A DNA stretch of 45,013 nucleotides from a virus. The position numbers and the translations under genes were made by a program. Positions within the stretch are counted from its first letter, which is position 1. The number at the start of each line of letters is the position of its first letter. Below the pieces are notes generated by a model. It ran no database searches. It worked only from the letters and a program-made list of their open reading frames with translations, and had not been told where the DNA came from. Below, piece by piece: positions 1 through 7,534 of this stretch. The stretch covers positions 1 through 45,013 of IMG/VR virus record IMGVR_UViG_3300009182_000106; one strand, written 5' to 3'.

Positions 1-886
1 AGCTAAAGTTACATTAGCAAGTGATTATATATCTACAGTAGGCAATTATCTTTCTAGTAAAAATGAAAAAGTAACAGAAGAAGCTATTAAAGAAGAATTT
101 GATTTAAAAGAAACATCATTAACAGCTATTCATAAAATGAAAGAAGATGGAAAAACAACAGAAGAAATAGCAAAAGAATTAAAACTAAACACAGGATTAG
201 TTAAAAAAATTTTAGGTGAAGGAACAGAAAAAGATAATACAAAATATCCACAACATATACACGACATTATTAAAAAAGCAAAAGATAAAGAAATAGAGTT
301 AGCAAGACAAAAACAATTATCTAACATAAAAGCTAAAGTAACAGATGTTAAAGTTCCAGGTTATACTGTTGAAGAAAAACCTAAAGTTAAAAAACAAAAA
401 GATCAAACAAATAACATACCTCAGAACATAGAACCTTCAAATGCAGGTGGCGCTAATACACAAATTGGCCTTTCTATGGGAGAAGAAATACAATTAAAAC
501 CAGTTCCTAGTTTAGAAGATAGTGCTAAGAAACATAATGTAGATATTGAAGCATTAAAGAAACAATTAGAAAAAGGTATCAAATCAGAATCAGAACATAC
601 TGATGATCCTAAAGTTGCTGAGAAAATAGCATTAGCCCATTTGGATGAAAGACCAGATTACTACGATCAATTGGATAAATTGGAAAACAAACCAGTTGAA
701 AAAATAACAGAAGTAAAAGAACCTACAGGAGAATTAAAAGATGCTTGTTGGACTGGTTATGTAGCAGTTGGAACTAAAATGAAAAATGGAAAACGTGTAC
801 CTAATTGTGTACCAAAATCAGAAGCATATAAAGGTGCTAAATCTATAGTAGAAAAAGCATGGAAAAAATTAAAGGAGAAAAAATAA
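1..886 (+). CDS. DUF5661-like virion-region protein, 5' partial
   Basis: The reading frame is open from base 2 to the stop at 884-886, so the gene begins before the window; the ATG at 137 is probably internal. The visible 294 residues are lysine and glutamate rich. About 150 residues after that ATG there is an E-H-T-D-D stretch followed by a histidine-leucine-D-E-R-P-D-Y-Y motif, which I recognise from the DUF5661 family. Near the C-terminus is a C-W-T-G-Y ... V-P-N-C motif seen in marine T4-like virion-region proteins. The stop overlaps the next start (TAATG). Role unknown; placement suggests a capsid or scaffold-associated protein. Confidence 0.75.
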   Translation, partial: AKVTLASDYISTVGNYLSSKNEKVTEEAIKEEFDLKETSLTAIHKMKEDGKTTEEIAKELKLNTGLVKKILGEGTEKDNTKYPQHIHDIIKKAKDKEIELARQKQLSNIKAKVTDVKVPGYTVEEKPKVKKQKDQTNNIPQNIEPSNAGGANTQIGLSMGEEIQLKPVPSLEDSAKKHNVDIEALKKQLEKGIKSESEHTDDPKVAEKIALAHLDERPDYYDQLDKLENKPVEKITEVKEPTGELKDACWTGYVAVGTKMKNGKRVPNCVPKSEAYKGAKSIVEKAWKKLKEKK

Positions 887-1860
887 TGTCAAGATATTTA
901 GAAATTAAACCAGGTAGTATATCAGAAGTAGCTAAGAAATTGAGAGAAGATTATGAAGCTTACTTTAAAAAAGAATTAGAAAAAGTAGGAAAATCTTTAG
1001 CATCAATGACTGATGCTGAAAAGAAGGCCTTCTTTAATAGAGTTGATAAAGGGTATAACGCTAAAGATGAAGCAACTTCACAAGACGTTTCTCCTAGTAT
1101 AGCAAACAAACCAATTGCTACAAGTAAGACTACATTAGTAGCTGCACCAGGTGGTAAAGAAAAAGTAATAAGAATACCTGTAGAAAAATTAGCAGACTAT
1201 AAATCAAAAGGTTATGTTGAAGCAGAAGAATTTGTACCAGAAGCAGCAAAAGAACCATACGCTATTGGAATGGCCGCTGCTATGAAAGCAACTGGTGATA
1301 AACCACCTTTAAAAAAATCTACAATTATTAAAGCACATGACATTGCTAAAAAAATTGAAAAGAATGAAGAATTAACAGCTGCACAAAAAAAATTACCACC
1401 AGCACTTCAGAAAGCTATAGAGAAAAAAGAAAAGAATGAAGAAGTAGAATTAGATGAAGCTGGTATGAAAGCAATCGATACAGATAATCAAGAATTAAAA
1501 AGACTTAGAACAAGATTAACTCAATTAAGAGATTCTGAAAAAGCGGCTGGTGGTGCAGATACTACAAATATAGAAAAACAAATACATCAAACAAGAGGCG
1601 CAATATTGGATTTACAAAAGAAACAATTGCAAAAACAAGAAGATATTGATGCTGATAAAATGAATAAAAAACAAAAAGAAGTTAAAGGTGAAAAAGAACC
1701 TATTAAAAAAATAGAAGAAGCTGCTAAGAAACCAAATTATAAAAAATATAAGAAATCTTTAAAAAAAGAAGAAGAAAATCCTAAAAATATGAAAAGCACT
1801 TTGACTGGTAAACCTGTAACTAAAATTGATGTTGAACCTAAATTAGCAGGCCATAATTAA
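886..1860 (+). CDS. Lysine-rich virion-region protein
   Basis: I start this 324-residue protein at 886 because an AAGGAG site lies about 8 nt upstream and the ATG overlaps the preceding stop. An in-frame ATG at 859 has no comparable site. The N-terminus has a Y-L-E-I-K-P-G motif, then an acidic and basic helix-rich region with an A-E-K-K-A-F-F-N motif near residue 45, and a long charged C-terminal half likely to be coiled coil. The composition resembles hypothetical proteins of marine T4-like phages found among head genes. No enzymatic motif is visible. It follows the DUF5661-like gene in one translationally coupled unit. Confidence 0.7.
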   Translation: MSRYLEIKPGSISEVAKKLREDYEAYFKKELEKVGKSLASMTDAEKKAFFNRVDKGYNAKDEATSQDVSPSIANKPIATSKTTLVAAPGGKEKVIRIPVEKLADYKSKGYVEAEEFVPEAAKEPYAIGMAAAMKATGDKPPLKKSTIIKAHDIAKKIEKNEELTAAQKKLPPALQKAIEKKEKNEEVELDEAGMKAIDTDNQELKRLRTRLTQLRDSEKAAGGADTTNIEKQIHQTRGAILDLQKKQLQKQEDIDADKMNKKQKEVKGEKEPIKKIEEAAKKPNYKKYKKSLKKEEENPKNMKSTLTGKPVTKIDVEPKLAGHN

Positions 1861-1877
1861 TAAGTATTTAAAGTATC

Positions 1878-2378
1878 ATGGATAAGTTACCTCGTATATA
1901 TTGCGACATGGACGGAGTATTATGCGATTTTAAATCAGCAGCAATTAAAACTACAGGCATGTCTATTGATAAGTGGATGGAAAATAATAGTGAACTTGAT
2001 AAATGGAAACCAATCATAGACAAAAAAGATTTTTGGTATAATTTACCATGGCAACCAGGTGGCCAACAACTATGGTCATACATCAACAATTATCAACCAC
2101 ATATACTATCTGCTTACGTAGAACACGCATCTGATCCAAATTGTATTCCTGGAAAAAGATCATGGGCAGTATCTCATCTAGGCATACCAGCAAACAGAAT
2201 CAATCTAGTTAAAAGAAAAGAAAAACAAAACTATGCTAAAGTTAATGGAGAACCTGCTCTGTTAATAGATGATTATATTAAAAACGTTAATCAATTTAAG
2301 GCTCGTGGTGGTTATGGAATACTACACACCAGTACGGCCAACACCATATCACAGTTAAAAAAACTAGGTTTCAAATAG
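1878..2378 (+). CDS. HAD-family 5'(3')-deoxyribonucleotidase-like phosphatase
   Basis: The 166-residue product opens with a beta strand and the HAD motif I, D10-M-D-G-V, where D10 is the expected nucleophile and D12 the acid/base. A late L-L-I-D-D-Y motif fits HAD motif IV, the magnesium site. Size and motif spacing match the small phage and bacterial 5'(3')-deoxyribonucleotidase (NT5C) group, which removes phosphate from nucleoside monophosphates. A role in nucleotide turnover is inferred. It lies 17 nt after the lysine-rich gene with no clear Shine-Dalgarno site. A different small-molecule phosphatase substrate cannot be excluded. Confidence 0.75.
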   Translation: MDKLPRIYCDMDGVLCDFKSAAIKTTGMSIDKWMENNSELDKWKPIIDKKDFWYNLPWQPGGQQLWSYINNYQPHILSAYVEHASDPNCIPGKRSWAVSHLGIPANRINLVKRKEKQNYAKVNGEPALLIDDYIKNVNQFKARGGYGILHTSTANTISQLKKLGFK

Positions 2379-2386
2379 TAAGTTCT

Positions 2387-2394
2387 TATAAATA
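2387..2394 (+). promoter_or_regulatory. T4-late-type promoter
   Basis: An exact TATAAATA box, the T4 late -10 consensus, sits in a 56-nt intergenic gap, 41 nt before the ATG at 2435. The expected start lies near 2400, giving a leader with a strong AAGGAG site. In T4 such boxes are read by gp55-RNA polymerase with gp33 and the sliding clamp. This 8-mer is expected by chance in such AT-rich DNA, so support comes mainly from its intergenic position before a virion gene. Confidence 0.65.
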
Positions 2395-2434
2395 GTAACG
2401 TTATAACAAATCACTTATTAATAAGGAGAGACAA

Positions 2435-2929
2435 ATGAGTTTATGGGGAAATAAGGATGCTAAAACTGCAACAGGAACAGTAGCAATAAATGCTGGTGGT
2501 ACTGTTACGGGGACATCAACTCTTTTCACTACACAAACTAAAGTAGGAGACTACATTAGAGTAGCAGGAGAAGATTACGTAATTAAAAGTATTGCTTCAA
2601 ACACATCAGCAGTTGTTACTGCAGGTGTAGTAGGTGCAACTTTATCAGCTGTAAGTCCAGCAGCTGCATATACATTATCAGAAAAACCAAAATATGTATC
2701 ATATTCAGAATCATCAAATTCTAGCGGAACACAAGGTGATCCAACTAAAGTTTATGGTGTTGATACAACTGAAACAGCAGTTCAAGCAAGTAAAATTGCT
2801 CACGCTGGTTGGGTTAGACGTATTGCAGGTTCTGGTGGAAGAACAGGAAGAGTACAAACTGAAGTATTAGTAGCAAGTTCATCTATATCAGGTGATCAGT
2901 CTGACGATACTCAGTTCCCTGACGCATAA
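2435..2929 (+). CDS. Virion structural protein of marine T4-like type
   Basis: This 164-residue protein is rich in Gly, Ala, Ser, Thr and Val with alternating beta-strand patterns. It starts M-S-L-W-G and ends with a conserved-looking H-A-G-W-V-R-R motif followed by a G-R-T-G-R-V segment, which I recall from structural proteins of cyanophage and pelagiphage myoviruses. A good AAGGAG site precedes the ATG. It has its own late-type promoter and is followed by a terminator hairpin, so it is probably made in quantity late in infection. A capsid-decoration or small tail role is possible; the sequence does not decide. Confidence 0.6.
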   Translation: MSLWGNKDAKTATGTVAINAGGTVTGTSTLFTTQTKVGDYIRVAGEDYVIKSIASNTSAVVTAGVVGATLSAVSPAAAYTLSEKPKYVSYSESSNSSGTQGDPTKVYGVDTTETAVQASKIAHAGWVRRIAGSGGRTGRVQTEVLVASSSISGDQSDDTQFPDA

Positions 2930-2940
2930 TACATAGATTT

Positions 2941-2964
2941 GTGGTGGGCTTAATCGCTCACCAC
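2941..2964 (+). terminator. Hairpin terminator after the 2435 gene
   Basis: GTGGTGGGC and CGCTCACCAC form a GC-rich stem (one G-U pair) about 12 nt after the stop codon. No long U-tract follows, but a late-type promoter begins 5 nt later, so the hairpin separates two transcription units. Confidence 0.6.
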
Positions 2965-2968
2965 AATG

Positions 2969-2976
2969 TATAAATA
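2969..2976 (+). promoter_or_regulatory. T4-late-type promoter
   Basis: An exact TATAAATA box lies directly after the hairpin at 2941-2964 and 67 nt before the ATG at 3044. The predicted start near 2982 gives an unusually long leader for this window, containing two further stem-loops. Confidence 0.65.
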
Positions 2977-2991
2977 TATAAACAAAGTGAT

Positions 2992-3025
2992 CTAGGTATT
3001 ACCTAGAGTAGCATTCCCGAAAGGG
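2992..3025 (+). promoter_or_regulatory. Structured 5' leader with two stem-loops
   Basis: CTAGGT-ATT-ACCTAG (2992-3006) is a perfect 6-bp stem with a 3-nt loop, and CCC-GAAA-GGG (3016-3025) has a stable GNRA tetraloop. Both fall between the late-type promoter and the AAGGAG site of the 3044 gene. 5' stem-loops stabilise some T4 mRNAs; that role here is inference. Confidence 0.5.
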
Positions 3026-3043
3026 TTAATATAAGGAGTTAAA

Positions 3044-3493
3044 ATGGCAGATAAGAAAATCACGGCGCTTACCGATTTAGGTACAGCATTAGCAAATGCA
3101 GATTTGTTCCACGTAGTACAAGATCCATCTGGAACACCAATCAATAAAAAAGTATCAACTTCAAATGTATTTAACAATATACCAACATATATTGGTTTAA
3201 AACAAACAGCACAAACTTTAAGTGCTAGTGGAGCTGCAAACGTTACAACAGCAGTTACATTGGTTGATGCAACATCAGGTACAAGAGCAATTACACTTGC
3301 TGACGGTACTGATGGTCAAATTAAAACAATTATAGATACTGCATCATCTGGTACAAATGCAATTACTATTACACCTACTAATTTAAGAGGTTTTACTAGT
3401 GTTGTGTTAAATGCACAAGGTGAAACTGTTACACTAATGTTCAAAAGTTCTAAATGGAACATTATTGGTGGACACGGTTATTCAGCATCTTAA
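3044..3493 (+). CDS. Virion structural protein with decoration/fibre-like N-terminus
   Basis: The 149-residue product begins M-A-D-K-K-I-T-A-L-T-D-L, then a short segment with H-V-V-Q-D and a P-I-N-K-K motif. I recognise this N-terminal arrangement from fibre and decoration proteins of many marine phages. The rest is a Thr/Ser/Ala-rich beta-strand domain without cysteines, ending in a W-N-I-I-G-G motif. It is preceded by a strong site (ATAAGGAG), a structured leader and a late-type promoter, consistent with high late expression. The exact place in the particle cannot be told from sequence. Confidence 0.6.
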   Translation: MADKKITALTDLGTALANADLFHVVQDPSGTPINKKVSTSNVFNNIPTYIGLKQTAQTLSASGAANVTTAVTLVDATSGTRAITLADGTDGQIKTIIDTASSGTNAITITPTNLRGFTSVVLNAQGETVTLMFKSSKWNIIGGHGYSAS

Positions 3494-3509
3494 TAATTAG
3501 GAGTATAAT

Positions 3510-3734
3510 ATGAATATTGATGAAAAAACATTGTTATCTGAAAAAGAATTATTAACAAAAGATTTTAATTCTATTTCAGAAAAAATTAAACAAGTTGAGT
3601 TTGAATTAGGCAACATGAAAAGTAATTTAAATGCTATTTATGGTGCTCTTCAGCAAACAAACAAACTTTTAAAAATGAGCGAGACAAAAATTACTTACTC
3701 AGAAGAAATAAAAGATTCAAATGAAAAGATTTAA
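3510..3734 (+). CDS. Small coiled-coil protein
   Basis: A 74-residue, highly charged protein whose whole length shows heptad-like leucine, isoleucine and phenylalanine spacing, so it probably forms a single coiled coil. A TAGGAG site lies close upstream. Its last 14 bases overlap the following gene's first ATG. No family recognised. It may be an assembly or accessory factor in the capsid-gene cluster. Confidence 0.6.
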   Translation: MNIDEKTLLSEKELLTKDFNSISEKIKQVEFELGNMKSNLNAIYGALQQTNKLLKMSETKITYSEEIKDSNEKI

Positions 3735-4269
3735 GTCTTACATTATTGAAAAAGATTTAAATGAATTTGAAGAAGATTGTTTATTAAATGAAACTAAAAA
3801 GGAAAAAGAAATGAAAAGTTTTAAACAACATATAAAAGAAGCTCACTATGAAGGTGATGCACAAGGTGTTGGTACAACAGATAATAATAATTCTGTTGAA
3901 GATAGCCACATTGGTGTTCACAACATAGAAAACGCAGAAGTGTTAAAACAAGTTAACGCTTTTGTTGGTTCAATAGCTGCACGTGAATATTTGGTTCCAC
4001 TTCATGCTGTAAGTGAATTAAGAGAAAAACTAGGTAGACTAGGTTTATCTTTTGATAACAACGTAGTATTACCTGAAAGTGGTAATGGTTCAGTTGTTGT
4101 TACACTTAAGCAATTTGGCGGTAGATACGGTAAAGATACCGATTCTAAACCAGATGAAGTAATCAATGATGATGGTATCAGCCACAGAAAAGAAGGTGGA
4201 TTGAAGCTTGAGTTTAACTTTGAAAAATTAAATAATAATAGTTCAAAGGTTTACGCTAAGCTAATCTAA
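3721..4269 (+). CDS. Capsid-packaged protein candidate with doubled targeting motif
   Basis: From the ATG at 3721 the protein has 182 residues. It carries two similar short elements, M-K-R-F-K-S-Y-I-I-E at the N-terminus and M-K-S-F-K-Q-H-I-K-E-A at residue 31. The second resembles the T4 internal-protein capsid-targeting sequence that the gp21 protease removes after I/L-x-E. The second element has its own ATG (3811) with AAGGA 7 nt upstream, so translation may really start there, giving 152 residues. The remainder is a mixed alpha/beta domain with a G-N-G-S-V-V-V segment. Function unknown; the packaging idea is inference. Confidence 0.6.
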   Translation: MKRFKSYIIEKDLNEFEEDCLLNETKKEKEMKSFKQHIKEAHYEGDAQGVGTTDNNNSVEDSHIGVHNIENAEVLKQVNAFVGSIAAREYLVPLHAVSELREKLGRLGLSFDNNVVLPESGNGSVVVTLKQFGGRYGKDTDSKPDEVINDDGISHRKEGGLKLEFNFEKLNNNSSKVYAKLI

Positions 4270-4277
4270 GATTAGCA

Positions 4278-4640
4278 ATGTTTAAACAGATTACCAAAGA
4301 AAATTGGTTATTGTTTGCACAACATAATTATGATAATCCTACTCTGGAACAAGAGAGAGAATTTTACGAAGATTTGAAAAGATTTAAATATCTTAAAAGA
4401 TTGTTTCGTAAATACGTGTTTACTGGAGATTTAAATATTAGATTGGTAGTAAATCATATTATAGTGTTGCAAAATGTTTTTGGTGTAGAAGCCGCAGTTA
4501 CATTATTGTTATATAAATTAGATTCTCGATTTTGGCCTGCTTTGAAATCTGTTTTAGATTATTTAAATTATTTGTATCCACATGAGTTACAAGAAGTGGA
4601 TGCCGATAAAAAAGTTTTAGAAATACTAAAAGGACTATAA
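4278..4640 (+). CDS. Conserved marine T4-like protein (DUF7207-like)
   Basis: This 120-residue helical protein has aromatic-rich sequence with L-K-R-F-K-Y-L-K-R-L-F-R-K in the first half and a hydrophobic N-H-I-I-V-L-Q-N-V-F segment in the centre. I recall this pattern from a conserved T4-like phage family lying near head genes; the DUF7207 label is from memory. There is no obvious signal peptide or catalytic motif. The stop overlaps the next ATG (TAATG), so the two are translationally coupled. Confidence 0.6.
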   Translation: MFKQITKENWLLFAQHNYDNPTLEQEREFYEDLKRFKYLKRLFRKYVFTGDLNIRLVVNHIIVLQNVFGVEAAVTLLLYKLDSRFWPALKSVLDYLNYLYPHELQEVDADKKVLEILKGL

Positions 4641-5110
4641 TGGCAAATAGATTAGTAGATTTATTAATTACTTATAGAATAGTAAAATTAATATCAACAC
4701 CATGGGAACAACAAGAAGCCTATAAGTTTGGCATCATTGATCGTACTGGTAAAGTTTTAAGAAAAGCAAATAAGTTGAATACTGAAGCAGAGAAAGATTC
4801 TTATACAGTATTACACAGATTTTGTTTTAATTTAAAACGAATATTGCAAAAAATGGGGTTGGGATCTTCATTATCTTCTTTTGCAGTGGCATTAGCTTTT
4901 ATTCTTAAAGAAAATAAAGAACTTCAAAAGCATAAATCCTTAATAGAAAGTACAGTAGTATCTTATCTTAAACAAATTAATGTATATGATAAGTTATTAA
5001 ATGAAGTGAGAGTTATAAAAGAAAGTAATGAAGAACCTTTTATGACTTGTTTTGGAATAGACGTATATGAAAAAGATGGAGAATTAATATCAGAATATGA
5101 AAAAATTTAA
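4640..5110 (+). CDS. Conserved marine T4-like virion-region protein
   Basis: A 156-residue, mainly helical protein with an N-terminal D-L-L-I-T-Y-R-I-V-K-L motif, a Y-K-F-G-I-I-D motif near residue 28, and a hydrophobic S-S-F-A-V-A-L-A-F-I-L segment near residue 75. These are familiar from a family beside head genes in marine T4-like phages, whose function I do not know. It overlaps the upstream stop by one base and the downstream start by 14 bases, inside a tightly packed unit. Confidence 0.6.
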   Translation: MANRLVDLLITYRIVKLISTPWEQQEAYKFGIIDRTGKVLRKANKLNTEAEKDSYTVLHRFCFNLKRILQKMGLGSSLSSFAVALAFILKENKELQKHKSLIESTVVSYLKQINVYDKLLNEVRVIKESNEEPFMTCFGIDVYEKDGELISEYEKI

Positions 5111-5585
5111 AAATTTTAGAGAAACCAATCAAACTTGTAAAGCAGGAGAATATTATTGCTATACAGATCAAAAATGTAAACCAATACCATTAAATTATAA
5201 AATAGATAATAGTGGAATGTTAGTAAAAGAAGATGACGGCGCTGCTGGTATGATGGGGTCAGCTCCAACAAATAATGTAGGTGGTGGAGCAATTGCAGGT
5301 GTTGGTGTAGGACCTGCTGGTGAGCCTGGTGTCCAACCTAAAGACAATATAACAGGCCAAGGTTTTGGTCTTAGAAAAAAGAAAAAGAATCCAGTTATGG
5401 GTATGTTGAAAAGAAAAGTTCAAGAAAATACCGATAACAATAACGTTATGCTAAAACAAGTATTAGATAGTTTAGATAAAACAGATTTATTCATAGATAA
5501 TATGAACGCACCTAAACAATCAGAAATTAAAATGGTTAAAGAAGAACCTAAAAAATCATTCAAAGAAAAATATAACATAAAATAA
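5097..5585 (+). CDS. Glycine-rich virion-region protein with capsid-targeting-like N-terminus
   Basis: The 162-residue product begins M-K-K-F-K-N-F-R-E-T, similar to the short N-terminal elements of neighbouring genes. A C-Y-T-D-Q-K-C-K-P motif follows near residue 21, then a glycine-rich low-complexity region (N-N-V-G-G-G-A-I-A-G-V-G) and a lysine-rich tail. The glycine stretch and cysteine pair are familiar from marine T4-like virion-region proteins. It is coupled at both ends, overlapping the upstream gene by 14 nt and the next ATG by one base. Capsid packaging is a possibility, not shown. Confidence 0.6.
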   Translation: MKKFKNFRETNQTCKAGEYYCYTDQKCKPIPLNYKIDNSGMLVKEDDGAAGMMGSAPTNNVGGGAIAGVGVGPAGEPGVQPKDNITGQGFGLRKKKKNPVMGMLKRKVQENTDNNNVMLKQVLDSLDKTDLFIDNMNAPKQSEIKMVKEEPKKSFKEKYNIK

Positions 5586-6148
5586 TGACTAAAAAAACAT
5601 TCAAATCTTTTAAAGAATTTGCAAAAGATTATTTAAAAGAATATGACGATGCTAACTTTTCTGGTATAGGGGGATTTTCTATTGGTAGTATGGATGCTAT
5701 GAAACCTGAGGCAGATTTAGGAGATACTGCACCAAGAAATCAAGGTACAGGTGATAGTAGAGGTACTATGGCCGTCATGCCTTCTAAAAACATTCAACAC
5801 AAATTAAATAGAAAAAACCATAATAAAAAAGACGACAAAGGTAAAACAATGACAGGTCATTCTCTAACTAAAGTCGATACTACACCAACAATGACTGATA
5901 CACAAGATACTAAAGATGTTGTAGATCACGTAATACCAAATTTACAGTTTGTAAACGAGAACGTTGCTAGAGAAAGCGTAACAAGAATAGAAACATCTAG
6001 TCATTCTATCGTTCATAAGATTCAGGCCGCTACTAATATGGCCGAGAGAGCCAAAGTAGCATCTGAAAGAAGTAGTGATACAGTTGTTAAGACTCAATTG
6101 AACGCTGCTTATAACATCTATAAGACTTATATAGATAAAACCAAATAA
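5585..6148 (+). CDS. Virion-region protein with capsid-targeting-like N-terminus
   Basis: This 187-residue protein starts M-T-K-K-T-F-K-S-F-K-E-F and reaches L-K-E-Y at residue 20, a possible prohead-protease site of the L-x-E type. The middle is low-complexity and basic (H-K-L-N-R-K-N-H-N-K-K). The C-terminal 60 residues look helical, with conserved-looking H-K-I-Q-A-A and A-Y-N-I-Y-K-T-Y-I-D motifs. It closes the translationally coupled run that begins at 3510. No enzyme motif is visible. Confidence 0.6.
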   Translation: MTKKTFKSFKEFAKDYLKEYDDANFSGIGGFSIGSMDAMKPEADLGDTAPRNQGTGDSRGTMAVMPSKNIQHKLNRKNHNKKDDKGKTMTGHSLTKVDTTPTMTDTQDTKDVVDHVIPNLQFVNENVARESVTRIETSSHSIVHKIQAATNMAERAKVASERSSDTVVKTQLNAAYNIYKTYIDKTK

Positions 6149-6162
6149 AAAGGAGTCAAGAA

Positions 6163-6297
6163 ATGATTAAAATGTTAGTATTAATTGCAATAGGTATAGT
6201 TATTGGTTGGTACATTCCAAGACCAGCAATAGTGGATACTGTTGTTAATAAAGTAAAGAATAGTATAAATACTATTATAAACAAGTTTAGATCATAA
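6163..6297 (+). CDS. 44-residue single-span membrane protein
   Basis: The ATG at 6163 has an AAGGAG site 6-7 nt upstream. The product has one strongly hydrophobic segment (residues 4-20, ending G-W-Y-I-P) and then a basic amphipathic tail. Small proteins of this shape are common in T4-like genomes and have no assigned function. It precedes the holin-like gene and contains a late-type promoter box in its 3' part. Confidence 0.6.
   Translation: MIKMLVLIAIGIVIGWYIPRPAIVDTVVNKVKNSINTIINKFRS
6264..6271 (+). promoter_or_regulatory. Candidate T4-late-type promoter
   Basis: An exact TATAAATA box lies within the end of the 44-residue gene, 36 nt before the ATG at 6307. Its spacing to the next start suits a late promoter for the holin-like gene. 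Because it is inside coding sequence, chance occurrence is a real alternative. Confidence 0.4.
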
Positions 6298-6306
6298 GGT
6301 TATTAT

Positions 6307-6753
6307 ATGTTAAGTTTATTAGGCACATTATTAGGTTTTGGTACATCTATCATACCCTCCATATTCGATATGTGGAAAGAAAAATCAAAAAGAGCCGCTG
6401 ACTTAGAAGAATTAAAACTTCGAGCAGAACTTCAGCAAAGAGGAATAGACCTTAACATTAAGATGATAGAAGCACAGGCCAATGCTGAAGAAGCAAAAGG
6501 TTTATATGATCAAGATGCTTCTTTAAAAGGAAGTCCTTGGATTGAAACAATGAGAGCTTCAGTTAGGCCTGTGATTACATATGTTTTTTTTATACTTTTT
6601 GTTTTAATAAAAGTATGTGCGTTAATTGCATTATTGAGATTAGGCACTTCAGTAGTAGATTCAATACCTAAACTATGGGACGAAGAAACTGCAGGACTAT
6701 TTTCTGCTGTTGTTGCTTTCTGGTTTGGTAATAGAGCATTTTCGAAAAAGTAG
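6307..6753 (+). CDS. Holin-like protein (3TM GTA-holin-like)
   Basis: The 148-residue product has a hydrophobic N-terminus (1-20), a charged helical stretch (22-70), a membrane segment at about 87-111 preceded by R-A-S-V-R-P-V-I-T-Y, and a last hydrophobic segment ending F-W-F-G-N-R. The R-P-V-I and F-W-F-G-N-R signatures match what I recall of the three-TM holin family named from gene transfer agents. Such proteins release endolysin through the inner membrane. A second holin-like gene lies at 39041-39328, so the roles may be divided. Confidence 0.6.
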   Translation: MLSLLGTLLGFGTSIIPSIFDMWKEKSKRAADLEELKLRAELQQRGIDLNIKMIEAQANAEEAKGLYDQDASLKGSPWIETMRASVRPVITYVFFILFVLIKVCALIALLRLGTSVVDSIPKLWDEETAGLFSAVVAFWFGNRAFSKK

Positions 6754-6757
6754 AATG

Positions 6758-6765
6758 AATAAATA
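6758..6765 (+). promoter_or_regulatory. Weak late-type promoter candidate
   Basis: AATAAATA differs from the late consensus in the first base. It lies in the 30-nt gap before the ATG at 6784, leaving about 13 nt of leader with an AAAGGA site. Confidence 0.3.
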
Positions 6766-6783
6766 GTAGTATTAAAGGAACAA

Positions 6784-7446
6784 ATGAAAAGATTAACAGG
6801 TCTTTTATTATGTTTTATAATGGCTTTTACGCAAGTGATTTCGACAAGTGCTATAGCACAAAGTACCACACAGAATAATACAAGCGGAAGTAACACTTCA
6901 ATTACAGGAGGTTATACTTCTTCTACTTCTGAAACATACCAGTCAGGTTCTAGTAATACTTCAAATACTACAACGACTTCTAATTCTACTGCATATTCAG
7001 GAGACACTAGAGTAGCTGCGGTTGCATCTGCTCCAAGCATGTCTGCCTATTCACAAGATTTATGTTCTGTTGGTTACAGTGCAGGACTATCAACAGTAGG
7101 TTTAGGTTTTTCAGGAGGTTCTTATTACAGAGATGAGAATTGTGAAAGAATTAAACTATCTAAAACATTAAACGACTTAGGCATGAAAGTGGCCGCAGTG
7201 TCTATTCTATGTCAAGACCCTAGAGTATTTTTTGCAATGGAACAATCAGGAACACCATGTCCTTTCGAAGGTAAAATTGGTGCTGAAGCTACACAACAGT
7301 GGGCAAAATACGATAAGTTAAGACCAGACTACAATCAATATGTAGATAAACTTAAAGTAATAGAGGCAACTCAAAAAGAAGAAGAAATTAAAAAAATAGA
7401 GTTGCTAAAAAAACAACAAGAAAACAATACCCCTAAAACTAACTAA
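6784..7446 (+). CDS. Secreted Ser/Thr-rich protein
   Basis: The first 25 residues are a typical Sec signal peptide (basic start, hydrophobic core, A-I-A before Q26). Residues 27-75 are almost entirely Ser, Thr, Asn and Gly. A compact cysteine-containing domain follows (L-C-S-V-G-Y-S-A-G, later N-C-E-R, L-C-Q-D-P-R-V-F-F-A and P-C-P), with four cysteines that could form disulfides in the periplasm. The C-terminus is a charged helix. I recall a similar cysteine domain in marine phage proteins of unknown role. It is paired with the large secreted protein downstream. Confidence 0.65.
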   Translation: MKRLTGLLLCFIMAFTQVISTSAIAQSTTQNNTSGSNTSITGGYTSSTSETYQSGSSNTSNTTTTSNSTAYSGDTRVAAVASAPSMSAYSQDLCSVGYSAGLSTVGLGFSGGSYYRDENCERIKLSKTLNDLGMKVAAVSILCQDPRVFFAMEQSGTPCPFEGKIGAEATQQWAKYDKLRPDYNQYVDKLKVIEATQKEEEIKKIELLKKQQENNTPKTN

Positions 7447-7468
7447 TACAACACCGAAAGGAGTGAGT

Positions 7469-7534
7469 ATGGATATTATAATATTAACAATACTTGTTAC
7501 TATATGTTGTTATATTGTAATTACTAAAAGTTAA
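7469..7534 (+). CDS. 21-residue hydrophobic peptide
   Basis: A 22-codon frame begins at ATG 7469 with AAGGAG ending 5 nt upstream, one of the best ribosome sites here. The peptide is a bare membrane span (I-I-I-L-T-I-L-V-T-I) and its stop overlaps the start of the 697-residue gene (TAATG). It may act as a membrane micropeptide, or its translation may simply couple ribosomes onto the next gene, which lacks its own site. Confidence 0.5.
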   Translation: MDIIILTILVTICCYIVITKS

